Shown: piece after piece, positions 7,830 to 17,339 of the stretch | How positions within the stretch are numbered: position 1 is the first letter of the stretch | Layout: each line of letters starts with the position of its first letter | NCBI RefSeq assembly: GCF_000702825.1 | Contig: NZ_JNKF01000011.1 | Span: forward strand, 570,423 to 634,422 | From: Prevotella sp. P6B1 | GTDB lineage: Bacteria > Bacteroidota > Bacteroidia > Bacteroidales > Bacteroidaceae | Direction of reading: 5' to 3' | DNA length: 64,000 nt | The notes under the pieces: generated by a model | The model's database searches: none | The model's input: only the letters and a program-made list of their open reading frames with translations | What the model was told of the DNA's origin: nothing | Program-made: the position numbers and the translations under genes

Positions 7830-8786
7830 ATGAGTGTTACTGAGTTTATCCATCAAGATAAGGAGGCTAAGCGATTCTCGTTCGAAGTACTGCCACCGCT
7901 TAAGGGTAATGGCACAGCCAAACTGTTTGCCGATATCGACAAACTAAGAGAATTCGACCCAGCCTACATCAATATTACCACCCATCACTCGGAGTTTGTT
8001 TATCGCGAACTTGAGAATGGGCAGTTTGAGCGTCGTCGCATTCGTCGCCGCCCAGGAACCATCGCTATTGCCGCAGCCATACAGCAGCGTTACCAGATTC
8101 CCGTTCAGCCCCACGTTATCTGTAGTGGTGCTACCATCGAGGATATCGAATACGAACTGCTCGACTTGCAATTCTTAGGCATTAACGATTTGTTGCTGTT
8201 GCGTGGCGATAAGGCCAAGGAGGACAGCCGGTTCCAGCCCACCCATGGCGGGCATGCGCATACCACCGACTTGATGGCTCAGGTAAAACGATTCAACGAG
8301 GGCTTTTTTGCTGATGGCACCCCCATCAAGAATCCAGGTCGTCCGTTCGACTATGGCGTAGCTTGCTACCCCGAGAAACACGAGGAGGCACCCAACCTCG
8401 AGATGGACATGCAATACCTGAAACAGAAACAGGACTTGGGTGCCCAGTATGCCGTAACACAGTTGTTCTTCGACAACGAGAAGTACTACGCTTTTGTGGA
8501 GAAGGCACGCCAGATGGGCATTACCATCCCCATCATCCCAGGCATCAAGCCCATGGCCAAGCTAAGTCAGCTGACAGTAGTACCCAAAACATTCCACTGC
8601 GATATCCCTGAGCCACTGGCCAAGGAGGTAGTGAAATGCAAGACCGACGAAGATGCCAAACAATTAGGTATAGAGTGGACCACCCAGCAGTGTAAGGATC
8701 TGTATGCGCATGGGGTACACAACATCCACTTCTACACAGTGTCGGCTGTAGATAGTGTTGCAGAAGTCGTCAAGCGACTTCTTTGA
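7830..8786 (+). CDS. metF: 5,10-methylenetetrahydrofolate reductase
   Basis: A 318-residue FAD-dependent TIM-barrel enzyme that makes 5-methyltetrahydrofolate for methionine synthesis. Signatures include FSFEVLPPLKG at the start (catalytic glutamate in FEVLPP), YINITTHH, LLLRGDKAKED and the late QLFFDNEKYYAFV and IIPGIKPM segments. Length matches bacterial MetF (about 300). It begins 8 bases after a strong promoter and is followed by holB after a 23-base spacer made of a TTGAACATTGA-type microrepeat. Confidence 0.95.
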   Translation: MSVTEFIHQDKEAKRFSFEVLPPLKGNGTAKLFADIDKLREFDPAYINITTHHSEFVYRELENGQFERRRIRRRPGTIAIAAAIQQRYQIPVQPHVICSGATIEDIEYELLDLQFLGINDLLLLRGDKAKEDSRFQPTHGGHAHTTDLMAQVKRFNEGFFADGTPIKNPGRPFDYGVACYPEKHEEAPNLEMDMQYLKQKQDLGAQYAVTQLFFDNEKYYAFVEKARQMGITIPIIPGIKPMAKLSQLTVVPKTFHCDIPEPLAKEVVKCKTDEDAKQLGIEWTTQQCKDLYAHGVHNIHFYTVSAVDSVAEVVKRLL

Positions 8787-8809
8787 TTGAACATTGAGGA
8801 TTAAGCATT
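8787..8809 (+). repeat. TTGA-type microrepeat in the metF-holB spacer
   Basis: The whole spacer reads as degenerate units of TTGAACATTGAGGATTAAGC and ends at the holB start codon. It resembles the spacers at 9923-9971, 16250-16288, 18677-18708 and 49761-49803. Confidence 0.5.
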
Positions 8810-9922
8810 ATGGGTTTCGACGAGGTAATAGGACAGAAAGAAGCCGAGGAGCGATTGCTACAACTGGTGAAAGAGGAAAGACTCCCTCACGCGTTGATGC
8901 TATGTGGTCCGCAGGGGTGTGGCAAGCTGCCATTAGCAGTGGCTTTTGCCTGCTATCTGCTGGACAACGGTACGCCATCGGCCAAAGCCATGCTGGCCAA
9001 ACTGGAGCATCCTGATCTGCACTTCACCTACCCTACCATCAAGCTGCCATCGATGGGAGCCGATCATAAGCCTGTGAGCGACGACTTTGCCAAAGAGTGG
9101 CACGAGCTGATAGCCAAAGGACTCTATTTCACCATGGAAGAGTGGATGACGGCTATGAATACCGAGAACCAGCAAGCCATCATCACCGCTGGTGAAAGCG
9201 ACGAACTGGTAAGGAAACTGAGTCTGAAATCGAGCCAGGGCGGTTATAAGGTAAGCATTGTATGGCTGCCTGAGCGCATGAATATAGAATGTGCCAACAA
9301 ACTGTTGAAGCTGATAGAGGAGCCACCACACCAAACGGTGTTCATCATGGTCAGCGAAGAACCTGACAAGCTTCTGGAAACCATCCGTAGCCGTGTGCAA
9401 AGGATCGATATCAAGAAGATTGCCAATGAGGATATAGAGCAGGCATTGATAGAAAAGCGAGGTATAGGTCAGGAAGACGCCCACCGCATAGCCCGACTGG
9501 CCAACGGCAACTGGATCAAGGCGCTCGACGAGTTGCAGGTTGGTTCTGAAAACGAACTATTCCTCGACATGTACATCATGCTGATGCGACTGGCCTACCA
9601 GCGTAAGATCAAGGACCTGCGCAAGTGGAGCGAGCAGATGGCTGGCATGGGACGTGAGAAGCAGAAACGCTGGCTGACCTTCTTTCTGCGCATGACCCGC
9701 GAGAACTTTATGTACAACTTCCAAAACGAGGAACTGGTATATATGACCCAGCGCGAGGAGGACTTTGCCAAGAACTTTGCCCGCTTTATCAATGAAAAGA
9801 ATATTCTGCCCATCAGCGACCTGGCTAATCTGGCCATCCGCGACATTGGACAGAACGCCAACGGTAAGATTGTATTCTTCGACTTGGCACTACAAATGAT
9901 TGTTCTGCTACTGCAGAAGTGA
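8810..9922 (+). CDS. holB: DNA polymerase III subunit delta prime (clamp loader)
   Basis: A 370-residue AAA+ protein. It has the P-loop GPQGCGK (33-39), the downstream region VWLPERMNIECANKLLKLIEEPP (split here as VWLPERMN and KLLKLIEEPP), the sensor-like stretch TIRSRVQRIDI, and a helical C-terminal collar domain. In the clamp loader delta prime sits beside the gamma/tau subunits. Length is a little above the E. coli protein (334). It is preceded by metF and followed by the ricT-like gene. Confidence 0.9.
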   Translation: MGFDEVIGQKEAEERLLQLVKEERLPHALMLCGPQGCGKLPLAVAFACYLLDNGTPSAKAMLAKLEHPDLHFTYPTIKLPSMGADHKPVSDDFAKEWHELIAKGLYFTMEEWMTAMNTENQQAIITAGESDELVRKLSLKSSQGGYKVSIVWLPERMNIECANKLLKLIEEPPHQTVFIMVSEEPDKLLETIRSRVQRIDIKKIANEDIEQALIEKRGIGQEDAHRIARLANGNWIKALDELQVGSENELFLDMYIMLMRLAYQRKIKDLRKWSEQMAGMGREKQKRWLTFFLRMTRENFMYNFQNEELVYMTQREEDFAKNFARFINEKNILPISDLANLAIRDIGQNANGKIVFFDLALQMIVLLLQK

Positions 9923-9971
9923 AGAGTGATTAGTGAATTGTGAATAGTAAAGAAGTGAACAGTGATTATAT
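9923..9971 (+). repeat. GTGAAnAGTGATTA-type microrepeat before ricT
   Basis: The 49-base spacer between holB and the ricT-like gene is a run of imperfect units such as GAGTGATTAGTGAATTGTGA and AGTGAACAGTGATTA. It ends one or two bases before the ATG at 9972 and contains no other feature. Confidence 0.6.
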
Positions 9972-11129
9972 ATGGAAAAATCTAAAGAACATATCGTACA
10001 GGTAGGCTGTGACCGTGGTTTGTGCCATCAGGCCGTGGGGCGCCAGGACAAGCAGCTGAACACCTACGACTGGTTGGCCGATGTGCCTGGAAATGCAGAT
10101 ACTACCGACCTGGTAGAGGTGCAGTTCAAGCACACCCGTAAGGGCTATTACCACAACGTGAACCATTTAGACCTGAAGAAGGGCGACATTGTGGCAGTAG
10201 AGGCCAGTCCTGGTCACGACATTGGCGTGGTAACCCTCACAGGCCGTCTGGTAAAACTACAGCTCAAGAAGGTGAACATCAAGTCGCCCGATGATATCAA
10301 ACGTATCTATCGCATAGCCCGCGAGAACGACATCCAGAAATGGCATGAGGCCCAGGCTCGCGAGCACTCAACCATGATTGAGAGCCGTAAGATAGCTAAA
10401 GGTCTGGGACTTGACATGAAGATAGGCGACGTGGAATATCAGGGCGATGGCAACAAGGCTATCTTCTACTACATTGCCGATGAGCGTGTGGACTTCCGAC
10501 AACTCATTAAGGACTTGGCAGTAGCCTTCCACGTACGTATCGAGATGAAACAGATCGGAGCACGCCAGGAGGCTGGACGTATCGGTGGAACAGGCCCTTG
10601 CGGACGTGAGCTCTGTTGCGCTACGTGGATGAAAAACTTCTCGAGCGTAAGCACCAATGCCGCCCGATTCCAGGATATCTCGCTGAACCCGCAGAAACTG
10701 GCAGGTATGTGTGCCAAGCTGAAATGCTGTCTGAACTACGAGGTAGACGACTATGTAGAGGCTAGCAAACAGTTGCCTGGCAAGGATGTGGTGCTACAGA
10801 CACAGGATAGCGACTACTATCTGTTCAAGAGCGATATCCTGGCAGGACTCTGCACTTACAGCACCGATAAGAACATTGCCGTCAACTGCGAAACGATTAC
10901 AGCCCAGCGTGCCAAGGACATCATTGAGATGAACCGCCGTGGTGAGAAGCCCCTATCGCTGGAGCACGATGAAGGCAAGAAGACAGAAGCCAAGCCACAC
11001 GTGGATCTGGCAGGAGGCGACATCAGCCGATTTGATAAGGCCAAGAAGAAAAAGAAGAAAAAGAAGTCGGCAGCTGGAAATCGCAACAACGATAAGAAAG
11101 AAGCGAAAGAGGCGAAAGATGCGAAATAA
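9972..11129 (+). CDS. ricT: PSP1-domain protein, RicT/YaaT-like
   Basis: A 385-residue protein with a PSP1 C-terminal domain (about 80-260). The cysteine signature is GGTGPCGRELCCATWM followed by MCAKLKCCLNYE; related cysteines in Bacillus RicT help hold iron-sulfur clusters in a complex that affects RNA processing. The last 40 residues are very lysine-rich (ten lysines in a row, then EAKEAKDAK). The 3' end overlaps the gldH start by 11 bases, suggesting translational coupling. Its role in Bacteroidetes is not established. Confidence 0.85.
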   Translation: MEKSKEHIVQVGCDRGLCHQAVGRQDKQLNTYDWLADVPGNADTTDLVEVQFKHTRKGYYHNVNHLDLKKGDIVAVEASPGHDIGVVTLTGRLVKLQLKKVNIKSPDDIKRIYRIARENDIQKWHEAQAREHSTMIESRKIAKGLGLDMKIGDVEYQGDGNKAIFYYIADERVDFRQLIKDLAVAFHVRIEMKQIGARQEAGRIGGTGPCGRELCCATWMKNFSSVSTNAARFQDISLNPQKLAGMCAKLKCCLNYEVDDYVEASKQLPGKDVVLQTQDSDYYLFKSDILAGLCTYSTDKNIAVNCETITAQRAKDIIEMNRRGEKPLSLEHDEGKKTEAKPHVDLAGGDISRFDKAKKKKKKKKSAAGNRNNDKKEAKEAKDAK

Positions 11130-11580
11130 GATGATGATACTGACACTGGCGATTACAGGCATGCTCACAGCTGCCTGTAATCGTTCGGTGATATATAACC
11201 ACTACGAGCACGTTGACAACGATGGTTGGGAACGTAACGACACGATGCACTTCTACATCCCCCCAGTGAAACAGGCTGGCAACTACCAGCAACAGGTGAT
11301 GTTGCGTACAAACAACTCACTCCCCTTCTTAGGCATCAGCATCATTGTGGAACAGGACATCTACCCTATGGGGCGCAAGCTGCGCGAGCGCATAGACTGT
11401 CCGTTGGTAGAAAAGAACGGGCACGTATTAGGCAATGGTATCAGCTGCTATCAGTACACATTCGATGTAGGCAACATTGAACTTAACGAGGGCGACTCGT
11501 TACACGTCTATGTGATGCACCACATGAAACTGGAAACGATGCCAGGTATCAGCGATGTAGGTATTCTAATTTCTCAATAG
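11119..11580 (+). CDS. gldH: Gliding motility-type lipoprotein GldH
   Basis: A 153-residue lipoprotein. The signal ends LTAAC, giving a lipidated cysteine at residue 20. The body has the GldH-like stretch DTMHFYIPPV and a C-terminal YVMHHMKLETMPGISDVGI. The ATG at 11119 lies inside the ricT tail; ATGs at 11131 and 11134 are alternatives that still leave a signal sequence. GldH is found in gliding and many non-gliding Bacteroidetes. Its end overlaps the convergent rodA end by 15 bases, with no terminator between them. Confidence 0.85.
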   Translation: MRNKMMILTLAITGMLTAACNRSVIYNHYEHVDNDGWERNDTMHFYIPPVKQAGNYQQQVMLRTNNSLPFLGISIIVEQDIYPMGRKLRERIDCPLVEKNGHVLGNGISCYQYTFDVGNIELNEGDSLHVYVMHHMKLETMPGISDVGILISQ

Positions 11581-13041
11581 ATTTCGGCCTGCGTCTATTC
11601 GGAGGAAGATAAACAGCAGCAGGGTGAATCCCCAAAGCGACGAACCACCATAGCTGAAGAAAGGTAAAGGAATACCGATAACGGGGGTCAAGCCCAATAC
11701 CATTCCTACATTGATAAACACATGGAATAAGAAGATACTCACCACACAATAGCCATACACCCTGCCAAACCGATGCACTTGTCGTTCGGCCAGATGGATG
11801 AGACGCAAGATAAGTGCCAGGAAAAGCAACAATACACTTGCAGAACCTACGAATCCCTCTTCTTCGCCCACGGTGCAGAAGATGAAGTCGGTATCCTGCT
11901 CAGGCACGTATTTCAGTTTGGTCTGAGTACCATTCAGGAATCCCTTTCCCTGCAGTCCTCCAGAACCAATAGCAATCTCGCTCTGGTGCACATTATAACC
12001 CGCACCCTTCAGGTCCTCCTCAAGTCCCAGCAACACGTTGATACGTACACGCTGGTGAGGTTCCAGTACATGATTCAGGGTATAATCAGCCATACTGAAG
12101 AAGATCAATGACCCCAGAGCAAAAGCTGTTATCCACAGGTAATTACGCAAGCGCGTGGCCAGAAACCGATACAATAGATAGACAACCAAAGCCGTACAGA
12201 GCAGCATCTCGACAATGTTGATATCGAAGGGAATAATCCATAAGCCGAACAGTACTGCCACCAAAGTTGCTCCAAGCCCCACAAGTGCCATACGGATAGC
12301 GTTACGCTTATCGTTGCAATACACATATACCAGACCGGTGGAGAATACCTGAATCATGAGGAGCACAGCAAACTTACCGACTGATGTCGGGGTGATACTC
12401 AGCATCGTATCGGCAAAACGAATGCCTACCACGAAATACACCACCATAGCCACACCTGTGAACAGGATGCTGCCCGGCATTCCCTCGCGATACAGCATGA
12501 GGAAGAGTGACAGATATACCAATGCCGACCCCGTTTCACGCTGCAGCACTATAAACAGCATGGGCACGAAGATAACAGCCAGCACCAGGGCGAAATCCTT
12601 CCACTTCTGGATGGTAAACCCGTAGGTGTTCATCATCTTAGCCAATGCCAAAGCCGTAGCAAACTTGGCAAACTCAGCAGGCTGCAGACGGATAGGACCT
12701 AATACCAGCCAGGATCGGGACCCCTTGATGGAATGCGGATTAAAGATAGTACCAAACAGTAATATCAGCATCACACCAAAGATGATATAGGCAAACATAT
12801 CCAGATAACGATCATCGAGCATGAGAATGACGAAACCCAGCACGATAGAGGTGCCGATCCACACAATCTGCATGCCCGAACGGGTGTCGAGACTGAAGAG
12901 GTCGGTATCGCCATAACTGTAGCTGGCACCACACACACTCACCCATCCGAAGGTGAGTAGGGCAATGTAGATGATGATCGTCCAGTAGTCGAGTGAACGA
13001 ATCACTCCTTTTTCCTTTCTATTACCTATCGCCTGCACCAT
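11566..13041 (-). CDS. rodA: Rod shape-determining protein RodA (SEDS glycosyltransferase)
   Basis: A 491-residue polytopic membrane protein of the SEDS family, which polymerises peptidoglycan glycan strands with PBP2. Visible family segments are GSRSWLVLGPIRLQPAEFAK, where the glutamate matters, the catalytic-loop region with QGKGFLNGTQTKLKYVPEQDTDFIF (shown as GKGFLNGTQ and PEQDTDFIF), and the ending GIPLPFFSYGGSS. It overlaps mrdA by 20 bases and is the last gene of the mre operon. It is longer than E. coli RodA (370), as is usual in Bacteroidetes. Confidence 0.95.
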   Translation of the reverse strand: MVQAIGNRKEKGVIRSLDYWTIIIYIALLTFGWVSVCGASYSYGDTDLFSLDTRSGMQIVWIGTSIVLGFVILMLDDRYLDMFAYIIFGVMLILLFGTIFNPHSIKGSRSWLVLGPIRLQPAEFAKFATALALAKMMNTYGFTIQKWKDFALVLAVIFVPMLFIVLQRETGSALVYLSLFLMLYREGMPGSILFTGVAMVVYFVVGIRFADTMLSITPTSVGKFAVLLMIQVFSTGLVYVYCNDKRNAIRMALVGLGATLVAVLFGLWIIPFDINIVEMLLCTALVVYLLYRFLATRLRNYLWITAFALGSLIFFSMADYTLNHVLEPHQRVRINVLLGLEEDLKGAGYNVHQSEIAIGSGGLQGKGFLNGTQTKLKYVPEQDTDFIFCTVGEEEGFVGSASVLLLFLALILRLIHLAERQVHRFGRVYGYCVVSIFLFHVFINVGMVLGLTPVIGIPLPFFSYGGSSLWGFTLLLFIFLRIDAGRNLLRN

Positions 13042-14881
13042 AAGCTATTCTGCGTTCCTGAATGCTGCGAGCCTTAGCCTCGCTGGCTTCAGAGAGTTTT
13101 CCTTTTAAGTATTTCTCCATAATCAGACCGCCGATGGGCACACCATAGGTGGCACCCCATCCACCATTCTCTACATAGACGGCAACGGCAATCTTGGGAT
13201 TATCCATAGGCGCAAAGCCCATGAAAACAGAGTGGTCATGTCCGCGGTTCTGAGCCGTACCCGTTTTACCGCAGGCATTAAAATCGTATTTACCTAACTC
13301 CTTACAAGTACCTCCCAGCACCGAGGAGCGCATCCCCTGCACAACATAGTCGTAAGCCTCACGACTGGCTTTGGTATAATGCTTACGGGTATAGGCAGTG
13401 TCGAGAGGCACACCCTGCACCTGCTTCACCACATGAGGCACGATATAATAGCCTCGGTTGGCGATGGTGGCACCCAGGTTGGCTATCTGTAGCGGTGTGG
13501 CATTCACCTCACCCTGGCCGATAGCGATAGAGATAATGGTGAGTCCGTTCCACGAGCCCTTGTAGGCCTTATCGTAGAACATGGCGTTAGGAATCAGCCC
13601 ACGCTTCTCGCCAGGCAGGTCGATACCTAAGCGATAGCCGAATCCCATGGATACCATATAGTCGCGCCAGGTATTCATGGCATTCTGTACCGACCCGTAT
13701 TTCGACACGTTGGTATTGATCATGTGATACAATCCCCAACAGAAGTAACCGTTACACGAGGTACTGAGTGCAGGTACCAGCGGCAGTGGTGCCGCATGCC
13801 CGTGACAACCCACATGCAACCCCTTGAAGTTGAATCCATGCGAACAGGGATACAGGGTGTGCGAGTTGATGATACCCTCAGTCATAAACGTAAGTCCCTG
13901 GGTAGTCTTGAAAGTAGAGCCTGGAGGATATTGTCCCATGATGGCACGGTTCAGCAGAGGTTTCCACACATCCTGTGAGAGGGCACGGTGCTTTTTACTA
14001 CGCAGGCGTCCCACCATCTGACGGGGATCGTACGTAGGCGACGACACCATACAGAGCACCTCACCCGTAGCAGGCTCGATGGCTACGATGGCACCTATCT
14101 TTCCTTCCATCAGGCGCTCACCTAAGGCCTGCAGCTCGGCATCGATACCCAGCGTCAGGTTCTTGCCAGGAATGGCACGACGGTCTAATGCACCATTCTG
14201 ATAGCGCCCCTGGATACGTCCGTGCGCATCACGAAGCAGAATCTGGATACCTTTCCGTCCACGCAGCTCTTTCTCGTACGAACGCTCAATACCCAGCTTG
14301 CCGATATAGTCGCCGGGTTGGTAGTAATCGTCCTCCTCGATATCAGCTGGCGACACCTCACCCACATCACCAAGCACGTGGGCACCCATACTATAGGTGT
14401 ACTGGCGCACACTACGCTTCTGGATGTAGAAACCTGGGAACCGATACATCTTTTCCTGGAAAACACTAAAATCCTTGTCGCTCAGCTGACTCATGAACAA
14501 CTGTTCGGTGAATCGCGAGTAACCAGGATTCTTACTACGGTCCTTCATGGTGGTCATACGATGTTCGAACTCCTCTTTGGTGATACCTATGGCCTGACAG
14601 AAGTCGAGGGTATCGAGTCGGTCCTTCATCTCGTTCATCACCACCATGATATCATACGAAGGCATATTGTAAACCAGCAATTTGCCTTTACGGTCCAGGA
14701 TGGCGCCACGAGAGGGATATTCTATTTTCTTGAGGAAAGCATTCGAGTCGGCGCTCTTCTTGTAGTCGTCGCTCGTAATCTGAAGTGTAAACAGCCTGAC
14801 GATGTAGATGAACACAATCAATGCGGCCACCCCACCAATCACGTATTTACGGTATTCCAGATCGTAATTCTTCTGCTTCAC
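13022..14881 (-). CDS. mrdA: Penicillin-binding protein 2 (peptidoglycan transpeptidase)
   Basis: A 619-residue class B PBP with an N-terminal anchor (IVFIYIVRLFTLQI), a dimerisation domain and a transpeptidase domain. The active-site motifs are PPGSTFK (serine nucleophile), SCN in TSCNGYFCWG, and KTGTAQ. The N-terminal region RGAILDRKGKLL is typical. It cross-links peptidoglycan during elongation together with RodA. It overlaps mreD by 4 bases and rodA by 20, so the genes are translationally coupled. Confidence 0.95.
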   Translation of the reverse strand: MKQKNYDLEYRKYVIGGVAALIVFIYIVRLFTLQITSDDYKKSADSNAFLKKIEYPSRGAILDRKGKLLVYNMPSYDIMVVMNEMKDRLDTLDFCQAIGITKEEFEHRMTTMKDRSKNPGYSRFTEQLFMSQLSDKDFSVFQEKMYRFPGFYIQKRSVRQYTYSMGAHVLGDVGEVSPADIEEDDYYQPGDYIGKLGIERSYEKELRGRKGIQILLRDAHGRIQGRYQNGALDRRAIPGKNLTLGIDAELQALGERLMEGKIGAIVAIEPATGEVLCMVSSPTYDPRQMVGRLRSKKHRALSQDVWKPLLNRAIMGQYPPGSTFKTTQGLTFMTEGIINSHTLYPCSHGFNFKGLHVGCHGHAAPLPLVPALSTSCNGYFCWGLYHMINTNVSKYGSVQNAMNTWRDYMVSMGFGYRLGIDLPGEKRGLIPNAMFYDKAYKGSWNGLTIISIAIGQGEVNATPLQIANLGATIANRGYYIVPHVVKQVQGVPLDTAYTRKHYTKASREAYDYVVQGMRSSVLGGTCKELGKYDFNACGKTGTAQNRGHDHSVFMGFAPMDNPKIAVAVYVENGGWGATYGVPIGGLIMEKYLKGKLSEASEAKARSIQERRIAYGAGDR

Positions 14882-15378
14882 CTGCTTCTAACACTTTCAA
14901 CAGCTAACATCAGCAACATTGTGAGGAGGGCACTGACTACCGAACGCGACAACCACAACAGTACATCGAAGAAGTTAAACGCTTCGAGGGCGAAGAACAC
15001 CAGACAATAGAGAAATGTCAGCAGTCCGCTGAGCACCACAAACTTACTGAGTCCCAACGACTTGATAGACACTTCCAGATCATCAGCAGAGTCGCGTGGA
15101 ATCAGCAGTTCTATCAGATAAGCCTGAGCCAGCCCCACAAGCGTCATGACACTCGACGCCAGACCTGGCGTACACGAGAAGATATCGATGACCAGTCCGA
15201 GCAGGAAACACGATACCAGGATCAGCCATTTCGGGAAATGGCGACGGAAAGTGACAGCAAAATAGACATAGAGCAACGGCGTGCCTACACCAAACATGTG
15301 AACATGATTCAGAATCAGCACCTGAACCACGAACAATGTCAGAAACATGACCAACCGGTTAACGAGTTCTATCTTCAT
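14878..15378 (-). CDS. mreD: Rod shape-determining protein MreD
   Basis: A 166-residue protein with five or so membrane helices and little else, between mreC and mrdA. The family is poorly conserved in sequence; the assignment uses size, the pattern NHVHMFGVGTPLLYVYF near the start (seen in Bacteroidetes MreD), and gene order. It links MreBC to the peptidoglycan synthases in the inner membrane. The gap to mreC is 4 bases. Confidence 0.88.
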   Translation of the reverse strand: MKIELVNRLVMFLTLFVVQVLILNHVHMFGVGTPLLYVYFAVTFRRHFPKWLILVSCFLLGLVIDIFSCTPGLASSVMTLVGLAQAYLIELLIPRDSADDLEVSIKSLGLSKFVVLSGLLTFLYCLVFFALEAFNFFDVLLWLSRSVVSALLTMLLMLAVESVRSR

Positions 15379-15382
15379 ACTA

Positions 15383-16249
15383 TTATCGCTGTTTGAAACT
15401 GATAGAGTCGCGAGCAGCCTGCATCAGCGTAGCACGCTCGGCAATACTCTTATCGCTGATAACCACCACGTCGCGGATATTTCCGAAATCGGTACTCAGA
15501 CGTACCTTGAGTTTATACGACAAACCGTCGCTTGAGTTATAAGCCTGCTCAATCTTGCCTACCAATACGCCCGATGGGAAGATTGAGGAGAATCCACTGG
15601 TAACCATCCACTCGCCGAGTTTGAATTTGGCATGGCGAGGCACATCCTCGACATAAGCCACCGATGGGTCGCCACCATACCAGTGCAGATAGCCGAAGTA
15701 TCCACGGTTACGGATAGAGCAGCTGATACGCGATGAAGCTGCATTGAGGGCTGAGATAACCACCGCATAATGATCGCTCACGAGGTAGACCACGCCAACG
15801 ATACCATTACCGCATGCCACACCCATATCGGGCTCAACACCATCCAGACGGCCCTTATCAATGGTAATAAGGTTCTCCTGCTTATGGATGGAGTTCTCGA
15901 CCACCTTGGCAGATATCAGCTGATAGCGGTTCAGGAAATCCAGTTCCCTGCGCTGGGCTTCTGTGGTATCCTTTGTCACGTCGGCATAGAGTCGGCGCAA
16001 CTGGTCGAGCTGTCGCTCCTGGTAGATATTACGGAGGGTGAGCTCGCGGTTCATCTCAGCCATCGACAGATAGCTGGTCAGACTGCTCTCTATCTCGTAC
16101 ACCTTACCAGCCACAGCATTGGCACTCGTGAACCACACACTATTCTGATAACTGTTATACTGAAACAACAGAACAACACTGACTACTTCGAGCAATACGA
16201 AGACTAGCCAGTGATGATACTTGTATAGAAAATCCAGCAGGTTTCTCAT
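15383..16249 (-). CDS. mreC: Rod shape-determining protein MreC
   Basis: A 288-residue protein with a short cytoplasmic start, one membrane helix (about 14-30), a coiled coil (about 50-110) and a periplasmic beta domain with the recognisable segments NGIVGVVYLVSDHYAVV and WMVTSGFSSIFPSGVLVG. It scaffolds the elongation machinery around the cell. The 39-base spacer to mreB consists of TTGACAATTGA-type microrepeats ending 3 bases before its ATG. Confidence 0.93.
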   Translation of the reverse strand: MRNLLDFLYKYHHWLVFVLLEVVSVVLLFQYNSYQNSVWFTSANAVAGKVYEIESSLTSYLSMAEMNRELTLRNIYQERQLDQLRRLYADVTKDTTEAQRRELDFLNRYQLISAKVVENSIHKQENLITIDKGRLDGVEPDMGVACGNGIVGVVYLVSDHYAVVISALNAASSRISCSIRNRGYFGYLHWYGGDPSVAYVEDVPRHAKFKLGEWMVTSGFSSIFPSGVLVGKIEQAYNSSDGLSYKLKVRLSTDFGNIRDVVVISDKSIAERATLMQAARDSISFKQR

Positions 16250-16288
16250 CTACCTGTCAATTGTCAATATTCAATTGTCAATTATTGA
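16250..16288 (-). repeat. ATTGACAATTGA microrepeat before mreC
   Basis: On the sense (minus) strand the mreB-mreC spacer reads as AATTGACAATTGAATATTG, then ACAATTGACAGGTAG and the start codon. It is one of five such spacers in the window, all sense-oriented and all ending next to a start codon. Confidence 0.6.
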
Positions 16289-17311
16289 TTATCTCATCAA
16301 GAAATTAAATCTATCGATATTCTTCAGAGCGATGCCAGCACCCTTAGCTACACTGTGCAAGGGATCCTCGGGCACGTGAAATGGGATGTGCATCTTGTCG
16401 GTAAGACGACGGTCCAGACCACGCAGCAGAGCGCCACCACCTGAGAGATAGATACCATTCTTCACGATATCGGCATACAGCTCTGGGGGAGTATTCTCAA
16501 GTGCTGAGAGTACAGCGTTCTCAATCTTTGCCACGGTCTTATCGAGACAGTGTGCAATCTCCTGATAGCATACAGGCACCTCCATGGGGAGTGCTGTGAT
16601 ACGGTTAGGACCGTGAACGATGAAGTCCTCGGGAGCCTCGTCGCCCAGATCGGTCAGCGCCGAACCTACATTAATCTTGATACGCTCAGCCATACGCTCC
16701 GAAACCTTCACGTTGTGCTGGCGGTACATATATTCCTGGATATCAGCCGTCAGATCGTCACCAGCGGTACGGATCGAGTTGTTCGAAACGATACCACCCA
16801 GCGAGATGACAGCAATCTCGGTAGAACCACCACCGATATCAACAATCATGTTACCCTCTGGTGCCTCTACATCGATACCGATACCGATAGCGGCAGCCAT
16901 AGGCTCGAAAATCAGATAGACATCACGTCCATCAGCATGCTCTGCAGAGTCGCGTACGGCACGCAGCTCTACTTCGGTAGAACCTGAAGGTACACCAATC
17001 ACCATACGGAGTGATGGCGAGAACAGGCGGCTACCTGTGTGTACCATCTTGATCAGTCCACGCATCATCTGCTCGCAGGCAGAGAAGTCGGCAATCACGC
17101 CATCACGCAGCGGACGGATGGTACGAATGTTGTCATGAGTTTTCTCATACATCATCTTCGCCTCGTTACCAACGGCAATCATCTTGTCAGTACGGCGATC
17201 AAGAGCAACTACTGAGGGCTCATCAACCACAATCTTATCATCACTGATAATGATGGTGTTGGCCGTTCCCAGGTCCATTGCTATTTCCTGTACGAAACTA
17301 AAAAATCCCAT
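16289..17311 (-). CDS. mreB: Rod shape-determining actin homologue MreB
   Basis: A 340-residue actin-like ATPase. Signatures: AMDLGTANTIII (phosphate 1), VIGVPSGSTEVE, EPMAAAIGIGIDV, the phosphate 2 motif IVDIGGGSTEIAVISLGGIV, and IYLSGGGALLRGLD. MreB filaments under the inner membrane direct cell elongation. It heads mreBCD-mrdA-rodA; an unusual inverted repeat (17340-17410) lies between it and the preceding purH-type gene. Confidence 0.96.
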   Translation of the reverse strand: MGFFSFVQEIAMDLGTANTIIISDDKIVVDEPSVVALDRRTDKMIAVGNEAKMMYEKTHDNIRTIRPLRDGVIADFSACEQMMRGLIKMVHTGSRLFSPSLRMVIGVPSGSTEVELRAVRDSAEHADGRDVYLIFEPMAAAIGIGIDVEAPEGNMIVDIGGGSTEIAVISLGGIVSNNSIRTAGDDLTADIQEYMYRQHNVKVSERMAERIKINVGSALTDLGDEAPEDFIVHGPNRITALPMEVPVCYQEIAHCLDKTVAKIENAVLSALENTPPELYADIVKNGIYLSGGGALLRGLDRRLTDKMHIPFHVPEDPLHSVAKGAGIALKNIDRFNFLMR

Positions 17312-17339
17312 TTACTATTTCTTTAATGTTTATTCTTAG

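Noticed and set aside
9923..9971. CRISPR or phage-type repeat at the holB-ricT junction
   Set aside because: Units are short, degenerate and without spacers; it belongs to the start-codon microrepeats.
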